Assembly (NCBI RefSeq): GCF_002002885.1
Contig: NZ_CP019510.1
Span: forward strand, 1,860,001-1,924,000
Reading direction: 5' to 3'
Length of the DNA: 64,000 nt
Source: Janthinobacterium sp. LM6
GTDB taxonomy: Bacteria; Pseudomonadota; Gammaproteobacteria; Burkholderiales; Burkholderiaceae_D
Made by a program: the position numbers and the translations under genes. Under the pieces are notes generated by a model. It did no database searches. It saw nothing but the letters and a program-made list of their open reading frames with translations, and was not told the origin of the DNA. Position 1 is the stretch's first letter; each line of letters opens with the position of its first letter. Positions 34,375 to 43,789 of this stretch are shown here, one piece after another.

Positions 34375-37300
34375 ATGGTGTCCATGAAGCGCGTGCCGAC
34401 CAGTCCCGATTTCATCGCCGATGCCTTGCAACTGATCGCCTTGCCGGCCTGCGCCTGCGATGCTTGCGGCATGGTGGTGGCGGCGAATGGCGCCTTGCAG
34501 GCCCTGCTGGGCCGGGATATAGCGGGCCGGCTGCTGGCCGACTGCTTTACGGACGCCTACCGCGCGTCGAGCACCAGCATGCTGCGCGGCGCGCTCGGCG
34601 CGGCCGGGCGCGAGCGGCACTGGGACAGCAGCCTGGAAGGGGCGGCGGGCGCCATCGCTGTGCAGGTCTGGTCCAGGCCCCTGCTGGTGGACGATGGCTT
34701 GCCCGGCGCGACCCTCGTGTTTGCCGACATCCGCGTGCAGCAGCGCGACCAGCAAGCCTTGCGCAAGACCCTGCTCGAGCAGCAGGCCATCCTGGAAAGC
34801 GCGGCCGTCGGCATCGTCTTTTCCAAGGGCGGCTTCATCGAGGAGTGCAATATCCGCGCCGCCGAGATGCTCGGTTATGCGCGCCACCAGTTGACGGGCA
34901 TGCCCGGCGCGGTGCTGTACCGCTCCGCCGAGCATTGCCGTGCCCTTGGGCTGGAAGCGGCGCCGCTGCTGTCGAAGGGCAAGCCGTACCGCACCGAACT
35001 GGAATTGCGGCGCCAGGACGGCACCCTGTTCTGGAGCCGCCTGCACGGGCGCGCCGTCGATCCCCTCAATACGCATGACGGCACGGTATGGATTATCGAA
35101 GATATCAGCGACCACCGGCGTGATGAAGATCAATTGCGCCGTGCCATGCTGGAAATGCAGGCCGTGATGGATAACGCGCCCCTGGCCATCGGTTTTCAGC
35201 GCGACAAGGGCGTGCTGCGCTACAACCGGCGCTTCGCCGAATGCTTCGGCTTCGATGGTGACAGCGGCGTGGGCATGGCCGTCGCCGACCTGTATCCGTC
35301 GCGCGCGGCGTATGAAAATGTCGTCAGGCAGGCGTCGCCCCTGCTGCGGCGCGGCCAGCCGTTCCAGGGCGAGATGGAGATGCGCCGCCGCGACGGTTCC
35401 ACTTTCTGGGCGCTGGCGTACGGCTATGTGCTGAACCCGGAGAGCCAGACGGACCGCGGCTTGCGCGATACGATCTGGCTGTTCGACGACCGCAGCGCGC
35501 AGAAGGCGGCCGAGGAGGCGACGCGCCAGCTGATGCTGGAGCAGCAGGCTATCCTCGACAATGCCTCCGTCGGCATCCTGTTTTCCCGTTCGCGCCTGGT
35601 CCTGCGCTGCAATCCCCGCTTCGCCGAAATGTTCGGCTACGCGCAGGAGGAGATGACGGGCTTGCCCGCCGCCGAGCTGTTTCCCTCTCCCGCCGCCTAC
35701 GAGGCGTTTGGCGTGCAAGCCACGCCGCTGCTGGGACAGGGCTTGCCGTACGAGCAGGATGAATCGCTGTTCCGCCGCCGCGACGGCAGCCTGTTCTGGT
35801 GCCGCATCCGCGCCAAGGCCGTCGACCAGGCGCACAGCGAGCAGGGCGCCATCTGGATACTGGAAGACGTCACGGCCAGCCGCCAGACGCAGATGGAAGT
35901 GGCGGCCATCATGACGAATGCCTCGGTGAGCATCCTGTACACCAAGAACCGCCAGATCACGCGCTACAACCTGGGCTTTGCCGCGATGTTCGGCTACAGC
36001 GGCGACGAGGCGCTGGGCTTGCCCGGGCGCGCGCTGTACGTGTCGCAGCAATCGTACGAATTGCTGGGCGCAGCGGCCTTTCCCTTCCTGTCGGTGGCCA
36101 AGCCCTTCCAGACGGAAGTGGAAATGATGCGCCGCGACGGCAGCACCTTGTGGGCGCAGCTGATCGCCTATGTCGTCAATCCCGACGATCCCGCCGCCGG
36201 CACCATCTGGATCATCGAGGACCGCACGGAAGCCAAGCGCGCCGAAGAATCCCTGCGCAACGCGCTGCTGGAAAACCAGGCCATCCTCGACAGCGCCGTG
36301 CTGGGCATCTCGGTGGTGGAGGGCGGCCACAATTTGCGCGCCAACAGCAAGATGGAAGAGCTGTTCGGTTATGGACCGGGCGAGATCAACGGCCTGTCGG
36401 TGCAGGCCCTGTATCCGGACGTGGCCGCGTGGAAGGCGGCGCGCGGCGAGACGGCGCGCGATTTCGATGCGGGCAGGGTGCACATGTCCGAATACCAGCT
36501 GGTGCGCAAGGATGGCAGCCGTTTCTGGGCGCGCCTGTCCGGCCGGCCGTTCGACCTGGCGCATGCGCATGGCCGTTCCGTGTGGCTGGTTGACGACGTG
36601 ACGGCGCGCCGCGAGGCGGCCGAGGCGGTGCGCCGCGCGCGCGACGAGCTGGAATTGCGCGTGCAGGAGCGCACGGCCGAACTGGCCGGCGCCAACCTGC
36701 TGCTGCAGGGCGAAATCGTCGAGCGGCGCCAGGCCGAGGCGCGGGTGCACCACATGGCGTACCACGACAACCTGACGGGCTTGCCGAACCGCGCGCTGCT
36801 GTCGGACCGGCTGGAGCGGGCCATGCTGGCCGCGCAGCGCTCCGGGCGCAAGCTGGCCGTGATGTTCATCGACCTGGACCGATTTAAAACCATCAACGAT
36901 TCGCTGGGCCACATGACGGGCGACCTGCTGCTCAAGGAAGTGGCCGCGCGGCTGTGCGGCGCCGTGCGCGCCAGCGACACGGTGGCGCGCCTGGGCGGCG
37001 ATGAATTCGTCGTGCTGGTGCCGGGCATCCGCGGCAGCGACGAAGCGGCGCACGTGGCCGAGAAGGTCATCGAGGCGCTGACGCCCGCCTTTCCGCTCGA
37101 CGGCCACGTGCTGCACGTGACGCCGTCGATCGGCATCTGCCTGTATCCGGACGATGGCGGCGATGTCGACGCGCTGATGCGCCATGCGGATGCGGCCATG
37201 TACCACGCCAAGGGTAATGGCCGCAACAACTACCAGTTCTTCACGCAGACGATGAACCAGGCGGCGGCCCTGCACTTCGATCTGGAAAGCAGCCTGCGCA

Positions 37301-38046
37301 CGGCGCTGGCGCTGCAGCAGTTCGAGCTGTTTTACCAGCCGGTCATCGATATCGCCACGCGCCGGCTGCACGGCATGGAAGTGCTGCTGCGCTGGCGCCG
37401 TCCCGGCCACGGCCTGGTGCTGCCCGACCGCTTCATTCCCATCATGGAGGAAAACGGCTTGATCGTGCCGGTGGGCGAGTGGGTGATGCGCCAGGCGTGC
37501 GAGCAAAGCATGGCCTGGCAGCGCCAGGGCTTGCAGCCCGTGCCCTTGGCGGTGAATCTGTCGCCGCGCCAGTTCATGCACAAGGGTCTGGTGGCGGCTA
37601 TCGGTACCGTGGTGCGGGAAACGGGCATCGATCCGGCGCTGCTGGAATTCGAGATCACCGAGACGGCGCTGATGCAGCACGGCGAGCATACGCTGGAGAT
37701 TTTGCGGCAGATCAATGGCATGGGCTTGCGCCTGTCAATCGACGATTTCGGCACCGGCTACTCCAGCCTGGCCTACCTGAAGCGCTTCCCCGTGAAGAAG
37801 GTCAAGATCGACCGCGCCTTCATCAAGGACCTCGAACACAGCGGGGAAGACCGCGCCATCGTGGCGGCCATCATCGCGCTGGCCGACAGCCTGCAATTGT
37901 CGGCCGTGGCCGAGGGCGTGGAGACGGAAGAGCAGTTCGCCCTGCTGCAGGCGAACGGCTGCCGCTATGCGCAGGGCTATCTGTTTTCCGCGCCGGTGCC
38001 TGCCGTGAACGCGCAGGCCTTGCTGGAGCGGATAGCCGTTAGTTAG
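34375..38046 (+). CDS. Six-PAS GGDEF-EAL cyclic-di-GMP protein
   Basis: A 1223-residue cytoplasmic protein. Six PAS units follow each other (about 10-760), each starting with a pattern like QAILDNASVGILFSRSRLVL, then a coiled coil (about 765-800), a GGDEF domain (about 805-960, intact ARLGGDEFVVLVPG) and an EAL domain (about 975-1215). The EAL motif reads EVLLRW, and DDFGTGYSSL is intact. It could make and/or degrade cyclic di-GMP. No membrane segments are seen, so it senses internal signals. An alternative start is 34384. The 3' end overlaps xthA by 4 bp, tail to tail. Confidence 0.95.
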   Translation: MVSMKRVPTSPDFIADALQLIALPACACDACGMVVAANGALQALLGRDIAGRLLADCFTDAYRASSTSMLRGALGAAGRERHWDSSLEGAAGAIAVQVWSRPLLVDDGLPGATLVFADIRVQQRDQQALRKTLLEQQAILESAAVGIVFSKGGFIEECNIRAAEMLGYARHQLTGMPGAVLYRSAEHCRALGLEAAPLLSKGKPYRTELELRRQDGTLFWSRLHGRAVDPLNTHDGTVWIIEDISDHRRDEDQLRRAMLEMQAVMDNAPLAIGFQRDKGVLRYNRRFAECFGFDGDSGVGMAVADLYPSRAAYENVVRQASPLLRRGQPFQGEMEMRRRDGSTFWALAYGYVLNPESQTDRGLRDTIWLFDDRSAQKAAEEATRQLMLEQQAILDNASVGILFSRSRLVLRCNPRFAEMFGYAQEEMTGLPAAELFPSPAAYEAFGVQATPLLGQGLPYEQDESLFRRRDGSLFWCRIRAKAVDQAHSEQGAIWILEDVTASRQTQMEVAAIMTNASVSILYTKNRQITRYNLGFAAMFGYSGDEALGLPGRALYVSQQSYELLGAAAFPFLSVAKPFQTEVEMMRRDGSTLWAQLIAYVVNPDDPAAGTIWIIEDRTEAKRAEESLRNALLENQAILDSAVLGISVVEGGHNLRANSKMEELFGYGPGEINGLSVQALYPDVAAWKAARGETARDFDAGRVHMSEYQLVRKDGSRFWARLSGRPFDLAHAHGRSVWLVDDVTARREAAEAVRRARDELELRVQERTAELAGANLLLQGEIVERRQAEARVHHMAYHDNLTGLPNRALLSDRLERAMLAAQRSGRKLAVMFIDLDRFKTINDSLGHMTGDLLLKEVAARLCGAVRASDTVARLGGDEFVVLVPGIRGSDEAAHVAEKVIEALTPAFPLDGHVLHVTPSIGICLYPDDGGDVDALMRHADAAMYHAKGNGRNNYQFFTQTMNQAAALHFDLESSLRTALALQQFELFYQPVIDIATRRLHGMEVLLRWRRPGHGLVLPDRFIPIMEENGLIVPVGEWVMRQACEQSMAWQRQGLQPVPLAVNLSPRQFMHKGLVAAIGTVVRETGIDPALLEFEITETALMQHGEHTLEILRQINGMGLRLSIDDFGTGYSSLAYLKRFPVKKVKIDRAFIKDLEHSGEDRAIVAAIIALADSLQLSAVAEGVETEEQFALLQANGCRYAQGYLFSAPVPAVNAQALLERIAVS

Positions 38047-38807
38047 TCGATGGTGGCGATGACGGGCGCATGGTCGGACGGCTGCTCCCACTTGCGGGGC
38101 ACGCGGTCGATCACGCAAGCCGTGCAGCGGGCGGTGAGGGCGGGCGAGAGCAGGATATGGTCGATGCGCAGGCCCTTGTTCAGGCGGAAGCCCAGCTGGC
38201 GGTAATCCCACCAGCTGAACGATTTGTCCGCCTGCTCGAACAGGCGGAAGGCATCCGTCAGGCCGATGTCGAACAGGCGCTGCAGGGCGGCGCGTTCCTT
38301 GTCCGAGACCAGCACCTGGCCGGCCCAGGCGACGGGGTCGTGCACGTCGCGGTCGTCGGGCGCGATATTGTAGTCGCCCACGACGGCCAGCTGCGGGTGC
38401 TGCTGCGCTTCCTCCGCCAGCCAGTCGTGCAGGGCGGCCAGCCAGCCCAGCTTGTATTCGTACTTGTCCGAATCGACGCTCTGGCCGTTCGGCACGTAGG
38501 CGCAGACGACGCGCACGCCACCGATGGTGGCGGCCAGGATGCGCTGCTGCGCATCTTCATAGCGCGGGTTGTTCTTCACCACGTCGGTGATCGGCAGCTT
38601 CGACAGGATGGCCACGCCGTTGTAGGTTTTCTGGCCGCTGAAGACCACCTGGTAGCCGGCCGCCTCGATTTCGGCGACGGGGAACTTGTCGTCCGTGAGC
38701 TTGGTTTCTTGCAGGCAGAGTATGTCGACCGGGTTGTCCGCCAGCCATTGCAGCACTTGCGGCAGGCGCACTTTGAGCGAGTTGACGTTCCAGGTGGCGA
38801 GTTTCAT
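38043..38807 (-). CDS. xthA: Exodeoxyribonuclease III / AP endonuclease
   Basis: The 254-residue DNA repair enzyme has the metal-binding Glu in LCLQETKL, the catalytic block GDYNIAPDDRDVHDP, and the final Asp245-His246 in PSDHAPVIATID. It cleaves 5' of abasic sites and trims 3' ends. It is convergent with the GGDEF-EAL gene. Length is usual. Confidence 0.96.
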   Translation of the reverse strand: MKLATWNVNSLKVRLPQVLQWLADNPVDILCLQETKLTDDKFPVAEIEAAGYQVVFSGQKTYNGVAILSKLPITDVVKNNPRYEDAQQRILAATIGGVRVVCAYVPNGQSVDSDKYEYKLGWLAALHDWLAEEAQQHPQLAVVGDYNIAPDDRDVHDPVAWAGQVLVSDKERAALQRLFDIGLTDAFRLFEQADKSFSWWDYRQLGFRLNKGLRIDHILLSPALTARCTACVIDRVPRKWEQPSDHAPVIATID

Positions 38808-39376
38808 GGGAAAAATCCTTGCTTGAATAGGTATCGATAGGCGCGAATCTTACCGCATGCGTGTCGCCGGTGTCCTGCGCTGCCTGGCCGGTGCGGGCTT
38901 TATTTGCCGGCAGGGAAAAAGAGTGCAAATAAAATATTTATACTTAACCAATCGTGGCGCATGAATATTATGTTTTTGTGTATCATTGATCAACCCCTAT
39001 GTTTGATTTGGCATAAGTGGCTGGCGCGGCAGGATGCGTCTGGCCGTTTAACGCGACAAAGGTGTAAAGTTTCTCGCTAAAACGCGATAAAAACTACTAA
39101 AATGGCACCGTGTAACAACTGTGTCATACGGCTTTGTTACAGCCAAGTGAAGAACCGAACAGGAAGCAGTTGTAATTAGTTGTAATTGCTATTCCGATTA
39201 CATGACCACTGTGCCAGGGACGGAGTGTCAATTCCGTCCCTGGCGCCGCCAGACTTGTTATATAAATTGCAGTACTATATCTATGAGACTGTTTTGCGAC
39301 ATCAATAGATGGTACTATTTTGAAATGTTGCAGTTTTAATAGTGAGACTTGCGCGTAGCATTTGCAAAGGAAGAAA
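38808..39376. other. Structured non-coding spacer
   Basis: This 570-bp gap has no convincing gene and is AT-rich from about 38930. It contains an inverted repeat (TGTAACAA 39111-39118 with TTGTTACA 39134-39141), a perfect tandem repeat of AGTTGTAATT (39169-39188) and a perfect 12-bp stem with an 8-nt loop (39213-39224 with 39233-39244). No T run follows the stem on either strand. It may hold regulatory sites or a small RNA gene. Confidence 0.55.
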
Positions 39377-39748
39377 ATGCGAACTGCATTTGAAGCGTGG
39401 GCGCAGCGTGACGGCCACATTGTGCGGCGAAGAGAAGACAAACCGGATGAGTACCTGATTTTCGAGACCCAGCGCCGCTGGGTTATCTGGCAGGCTGCTC
39501 TGACGCATGGCAAGACGGCTGCCAAGCCGCGCGTGAGCGCGGCCGAAAAGGCGGCGAAAGCCCAGCGCGCGCTGGAAATGTCCTCCGATGAAGCGACCGT
39601 GCGCAACAAGGTGCTCAATGAGGTGCTCGACGCCTTCAGCGGCGCCGATGGCGCGGCCGGCATGGAAAGCATACTGAAAGTGATCCAGGGCCTGAAGCAG
39701 AAGCAGAAGGCACTGGCCGACGACAAGAGCGAAGATTCCACGGCTTGA
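39377..39748 (+). CDS. Conserved hypothetical protein
   Basis: A 123-residue soluble protein that is not recognised. The N-terminal part (RTAFEAWAQRDGHIVRRR, EYLIFETQRRWVIWQAAL) is aromatic and basic; the middle is a Lys/Ala-rich helix and the end (LNEVLDAFSGADGAAGMESI) is helical and acidic. AAAGGAAG precedes the ATG at 39377. It is followed after 10 bp by a DUF1653 gene, so the two are likely co-transcribed. Confidence 0.75.
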   Translation: MRTAFEAWAQRDGHIVRRREDKPDEYLIFETQRRWVIWQAALTHGKTAAKPRVSAAEKAAKAQRALEMSSDEATVRNKVLNEVLDAFSGADGAAGMESILKVIQGLKQKQKALADDKSEDSTA

Positions 39749-39758
39749 GGGGACGGCG

Positions 39759-39947
39759 ATGCGTTATCGGCACTACAAGGGCGGCATTTATGAACTGGTG
39801 TGCGAAGCCACGCTGGAAGCGGATCTGACGCCGATGATCGTGTATCGCGCCGCCGACGGTTCCATCTGGACCAGGCCGAAAGACGTGTTCTTTCAACTGA
39901 TCGAAGTCGAAGGCGTCATGGTCCAGCGTTTCGCTCCCATCAACTGA
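39759..39947 (+). CDS. DUF1653 family protein
   Basis: The 62-residue protein covers the whole DUF1653 domain (RYRHYKGGIYELVCEATLEA, MIVYRAADGSIWTRPKDVFF). Small beta-rich family of unknown function, common in Proteobacteria. It comes 10 bp after the preceding gene. Confidence 0.88.
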   Translation: MRYRHYKGGIYELVCEATLEADLTPMIVYRAADGSIWTRPKDVFFQLIEVEGVMVQRFAPIN

Positions 39948-39980
39948 TGGCCGCCTGCGTGCGTGCCCGGGATACTCTTC

Positions 39981-40451
39981 ATGCGTAAATTGCTGCCTGC
40001 CGCTCTGGTGCTGGGCCTTGCCTGCGCCGCGGCGCAGGCCGAAACCATCGGTTCGGTCGACACGGTGTTCAAACTGATCGGCCCTGACCACAAGATCGTC
40101 GTCGAAGCGTATGACGATCCGCGCGTCGCCGGCGTCAGCTGCTATCTGTCGCGCGCGAAGACGGGCGGCATCAAGGGCGCCGTCGGCCTGGCCGAAGACA
40201 AGGCCGATGCGGCCGTGGCGTGCCGCCAGGTGGGGCCGCTGCAATTCAAGGGCAAGCTGCCGCGCCAGGAAGAAGTGTTTACCGAGCGCGCCTCGATCTT
40301 CTTCAAGCATGTGCGCGTCGTGCGCATGGTCGACAGCAAGCGCAATGCGCTGGTCTACCTCGTGTATTCCGACCGCCTGATCGAAGGCAGTCCGAAAAAC
40401 AGCGTTACCGCCGTCGCCGTACCCGGCGACCAGCCGATTCCCGTCCGTTAA
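39981..40451 (+). CDS. creA: CreA family exported protein
   Basis: The 156-residue protein has a signal peptide (ending AAAQA) and a CreA domain ([60 protein letters not shown]). Family function is not known, although E. coli CreA is encoded beside the CreBC regulators; here no CreBC genes are near. The ATG at 39981 places the signal peptide correctly. Confidence 0.92.
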   Translation: MRKLLPAALVLGLACAAAQAETIGSVDTVFKLIGPDHKIVVEAYDDPRVAGVSCYLSRAKTGGIKGAVGLAEDKADAAVACRQVGPLQFKGKLPRQEEVFTERASIFFKHVRVVRMVDSKRNALVYLVYSDRLIEGSPKNSVTAVAVPGDQPIPVR

Positions 40452-40461
40452 GCGAGTTCCC

Positions 40462-40986
40462 ATGCGCGTGCCGCTGTCTGCCCCCTTTGCCGCCACGATG
40501 CTGCTGCTGTTGGGCCTGGGCGGCTGCGCCACCCTGACGGGCAACACCGAGCAAATGGTGCTGGTGCAAACCATCCAGGACAACCGCGAGCTGACGGGCG
40601 CCGGCTGCATCCTCAGCAACGACGTGGGCAAGTGGTTCGTTACCACGCCCGGGCGCATCACCATCCGCAAGAGCCAGGAACCGTTGAAGGTCGATTGCCG
40701 CAAGCACGGTTCGCCCGCCATCGCGACGGATGACCACATCGATCCCAAGCTCAATGGCAGCGTCTGGGGCAATGTCATCCTGACCCTGGGCGTCGGCTAT
40801 TTCGTCGACCGCAACACGGGCGCCGGCTTCGACTACCCGTCCATTTTGACCATCGTCATGCAGGACCCCGCGCGCCTGGCGCCGCCTGCGCCAATGCCCG
40901 CGCCGCCGCCAGCGGCCGCCGTGCCGGAAGCGGTGGTGCAGCCCAAAGTGGCGCCATCGCCTTTGCCCAATCCCGTCGTCTACTGA
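40462..40986 (+). CDS. Outer-membrane-type lipoprotein, unknown function
   Basis: The 174-residue protein has a lipobox LGGC with Cys22. The body (about 30-135) includes GAGCILSNDVGKWFVTTPGR and a short hydrophobic patch (WGNVILTLGVGYFVDRNTGA). The tail is Pro/Ala-rich and may span the peptidoglycan. No named domain is recognised. It is 10 bp behind creA, and a terminator follows. Confidence 0.8.
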   Translation: MRVPLSAPFAATMLLLLGLGGCATLTGNTEQMVLVQTIQDNRELTGAGCILSNDVGKWFVTTPGRITIRKSQEPLKVDCRKHGSPAIATDDHIDPKLNGSVWGNVILTLGVGYFVDRNTGAGFDYPSILTIVMQDPARLAPPAPMPAPPPAAAVPEAVVQPKVAPSPLPNPVVY

Positions 40987-41000
40987 TTCAAATGTTCATA

Positions 41001-41037
41001 AAAAAACCGCCATGGTCGCAAGACCTGGCGGTTTTTT
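41001..41037. terminator. Terminator between lipoprotein gene and pepA
   Basis: ACCGCCA/TGGCGGT outer stem and GGTC/GACC inner stem close a GCAA tetraloop (41018-41021). As on the left and Ts on the right suggest it works for both convergent genes. Confidence 0.9.
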
Positions 41038-41082
41038 GTGCCTGACGGTGCCGGCAGCGAAGCGCTGCCGGCAGGCGTCAAC

Positions 41083-42576
41083 TTACACGCGGTTGATGAG
41101 GAACGTCGTCAAGAGTGGCACTGGACGGCCGGTCGCGCCCTTCGAGCCGCCCGACTTCCACGCCGTGCCGGCGATGTCCAGATGCGCCCAGGTGTACTTC
41201 TTGGTGAAGTTTTCCAGGAAGGCCGCTGCCGTCACCGAACCGCCGCCTGGCGTGCCGATGTTGGCCAGGTCGGCGAAGTTCGACTTCAGCTGCTCGTTGT
41301 ACGCCTCTTCGATCGGCATGCGCCATGCCGTGTCGCTCGACTGCTTGCCCGCTGCCAGCAATTCATTGGCCAATTGGTCATGCGCCGCATCGCTGCGCGT
41401 AAACAGGCCGCTGTTGTGGTGCCCCAGAGCGACGACGCAAGCGCCCGTCAGGGTGGCGATATCGACCACGGCTGCCGGCTTGAAGCGTTCGGCGTAGGTC
41501 AGCGCGTCGCACAGCACCAGACGGCCTTCGGCGTCCGTGTTCAGCACTTCGATGGTCAGGCCGTTCATGGAGGTGACGATGTCGCCCGGCTTGGTGGCGC
41601 GGCCCGACGGCATGTTTTCGCACGCGGCGATGACGCCGATGACGTTCAGCTTCAGGTTCATTTCGCCGATGGCGCGGAAGGTGCCCAGGACCGAGGCGGC
41701 GCCGCACATGTCGTACTTCATTTCATCCATGCCGGGACCGGCCTTGATCGAAATGCCGCCCGTGTCGAAGGTGATGCCTTTGCCGACCAGGACCACTGGC
41801 GCATCCTTGGCCTTGCCGCCCATGTGTTTCAGGACGATGAACTTCGGCGGCTGCTCGCTGCCGTTGGTGACGGACAGGAAGCTGCCCATTTTCAGCGCTT
41901 CGAGCTGTTTGCGGTCCAGGATTTCGACTTCGAACTTGTAATCCTTGGCCAGCTGCTTGGCCGTGTTGGCCAGGTAGGTCGGATTGGCGACGTTCGCCGG
42001 CAGGTCGCCCAGGTTGCGCGTCAGGTCGGAGCCGTTGGCGATGGCGATGGCTTGCGCCAGCGCGCCGCGCGTGGCTGCCGTTGCAGGCGCCGCCAGGACG
42101 ATCTTGCGCACGCCTGCCGGTGCCGGATCTTTTTTGCTTTTTTGCGAGTCGCAGCGGTATTCGCTGTCGTGGGCGGCTTGCACCACGCAACGGATTGCCC
42201 AATTTACGTCGCGCTCTTTCACTTCAGTCAGCGGTAGTGCGATAATGGCGTCCGCAGCGCCCAGCGAGCCGAAGGCCTTCAGTGCGGCTTGTACGCCGGT
42301 CGAGAAGCTTTTTTCGCTGACAGAGTCATCGCTGCCCATGCCTACCAGCAGAACACGTTCGGCGGCGACGCCATCGACTGCGCGCAGCAGCAAAGTGCTG
42401 CCAGGCTTGCCGCTGATGTCGCCGGACTTCAGCGCAGCCGAAATCGCACCCTTGCTGTCCAGCGATTTTGCCGCTGGCGACAGTTTTTTGTTTTCGAATA
42501 CCGCAACCGCGATGCATCCGCTTTTGGCCGTGCCGAGGGTGCTCTTGGTATCGAATGCTTTTATGCTAAAGTCCAT
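41083..42576 (-). CDS. pepA: Leucyl aminopeptidase (M17)
   Basis: The 497-residue two-metal peptidase has the metal-binding blocks [31 protein letters not shown] and [18 protein letters not shown]. It removes N-terminal residues from peptides in the cytoplasm; E. coli PepA also binds DNA. The start at 42576 is chosen because GGAG lies 7 nt before it; six codons upstream belong to the leader. It is divergent from lptFG, a conserved arrangement. Confidence 0.95.
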   Translation of the reverse strand: MDFSIKAFDTKSTLGTAKSGCIAVAVFENKKLSPAAKSLDSKGAISAALKSGDISGKPGSTLLLRAVDGVAAERVLLVGMGSDDSVSEKSFSTGVQAALKAFGSLGAADAIIALPLTEVKERDVNWAIRCVVQAAHDSEYRCDSQKSKKDPAPAGVRKIVLAAPATAATRGALAQAIAIANGSDLTRNLGDLPANVANPTYLANTAKQLAKDYKFEVEILDRKQLEALKMGSFLSVTNGSEQPPKFIVLKHMGGKAKDAPVVLVGKGITFDTGGISIKAGPGMDEMKYDMCGAASVLGTFRAIGEMNLKLNVIGVIAACENMPSGRATKPGDIVTSMNGLTIEVLNTDAEGRLVLCDALTYAERFKPAAVVDIATLTGACVVALGHHNSGLFTRSDAAHDQLANELLAAGKQSSDTAWRMPIEEAYNEQLKSNFADLANIGTPGGGSVTAAAFLENFTKKYTWAHLDIAGTAWKSGGSKGATGRPVPLLTTFLINRV

Positions 42577-42599
42577 TTGGTTCTCCGTTTTCATTTACT

Positions 42600-42613
42600 A
42601 GTAACGTGTTACT
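42600..42613. promoter_or_regulatory. Palindrome in the pepA-lptF promoter region
   Basis: AGTAAC-GT-GTTACT lies 24 bp upstream of pepA and 30 bp upstream of lptF. It overlaps a possible -35 (TTACTC, 42609) for a TATAAA at 42632-42637 facing lptF. It could be an operator acting on both genes. Confidence 0.4.
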
Positions 42614-42643
42614 CAACTAACTGACCCGAATTATAAACTCCGA

Positions 42644-43789
42644 ATGATCTTTCAACGCGCCCTTCGACGTGAATTGGCTAGTGCCGCCGGGGCCACCTTC
42701 ACAGTTTTGTTCAGCATCCTGCTCACCTGGATGCTGATCGGTATTCTCGGCAAGGCGGCGGGCGGCAAGATCGCGTCGTCCGACGTCATGTCGCTGATGG
42801 TTTTTTCCGCCCTGATGCAGCTGCCCACCATCCTCATCCTCACCGGTTTCATCTCGGTGCTGATGGTCGTCACCCGCAGCTACAAGGAGTCGGAGATGGT
42901 GGTGTGGTTCGCCTCCGGCCTGAGCCTGTCGCGCTGGATCTGGCCCGTGCTCAGCTTCGGCTTGCCGCTGGTGCTGGCCACCGGCATCCTGAGCCTGTAC
43001 GCCACGCCGTGGGCGCAAAAGAAGAGCGATGAATACGTGGCGCGCTTCGAGAAGCGCGAAGACCTGCAGAAAGTCACGCCGGGCCAGTTCCGCGAATCGG
43101 CCGGCAGCAACCGCATCTTCTTCGTCGAGGGCGTCAGCGGCGAAAAGACCGTGGTGCAGAACGTCTTCGTCAATACCGTCGATGAAAAAGGCAGCGCCGT
43201 CGTCGTCGTCGCCAAGGAAGGCGTGATCAATACCGACGCCAAGGGCGAACGCTTCCTGGTGCTCAAGAGCGGCCGCCGCTACCAGGGCGTGCCGACGCAG
43301 GCGGACTTCCAGACCATGGAATTCGAACAGTACATCATGCGCATCGAGAGCAAGCAGCAGGAACTGGGCGCGGAACTGGGCGTGCGCGCGATGAGCACCA
43401 TGGCGCTCATCGCCGAGCCGAATCCCTACACCATGGCCGAACTGCTGTGGCGGGTCAGTGCGCCCCTGATCGGCCTGATGCTGATCCTGCTGGCCATTCC
43501 GCTGGGCTTTGTCAATCCGCGCGCCGGCAGTTCGACCAATTTGATCATCGCCCTGCTGATTTTTTTTACGTACAGCAACCTGATCAAGGTCATCGAAGCG
43601 AGCGTGAAGCAGGGCCGCCTGACCTTCGGCCTGGCCTGGTGGCCGCTGCACCTGCTGGCGGCGCTGGCCGTGGTGGGACTGTTCGCGTGGCGCCTGAATG
43701 TGAACCACCGCTATCATCCGCTGGTCCTGCTGGCGGCTTTCAAGCGCGCGCGCCGCGCCGGCAACACAAGTAAAGCGGCATCGAAATGA
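42644..43789 (+). CDS. lptF: LPS export permease LptF
   Basis: The 381-residue protein has six membrane segments (three at about 15-120, three at about 275-365) flanking a periplasmic beta-jellyroll (about 130-265). It forms the LptB2FG exporter that extracts LPS from the inner membrane. The first residues IFQRALRRELASAAGATFTV are typical. It lacks a clear ribosome site. It overlaps lptG by 4 bp. Confidence 0.94.
   Translation: MIFQRALRRELASAAGATFTVLFSILLTWMLIGILGKAAGGKIASSDVMSLMVFSALMQLPTILILTGFISVLMVVTRSYKESEMVVWFASGLSLSRWIWPVLSFGLPLVLATGILSLYATPWAQKKSDEYVARFEKREDLQKVTPGQFRESAGSNRIFFVEGVSGEKTVVQNVFVNTVDEKGSAVVVVAKEGVINTDAKGERFLVLKSGRRYQGVPTQADFQTMEFEQYIMRIESKQQELGAELGVRAMSTMALIAEPNPYTMAELLWRVSAPLIGLMLILLAIPLGFVNPRAGSSTNLIIALLIFFTYSNLIKVIEASVKQGRLTFGLAWWPLHLLAALAVVGLFAWRLNVNHRYHPLVLLAAFKRARRAGNTSKAASK

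Noticed and set aside
34306-37689. A 1127-codon open frame on the reverse strand
   Set aside because: It lies antisense to the six-PAS GGDEF-EAL gene. The protein is His/Arg/Gln-rich with no domain, as expected of GC-rich shadow frames.
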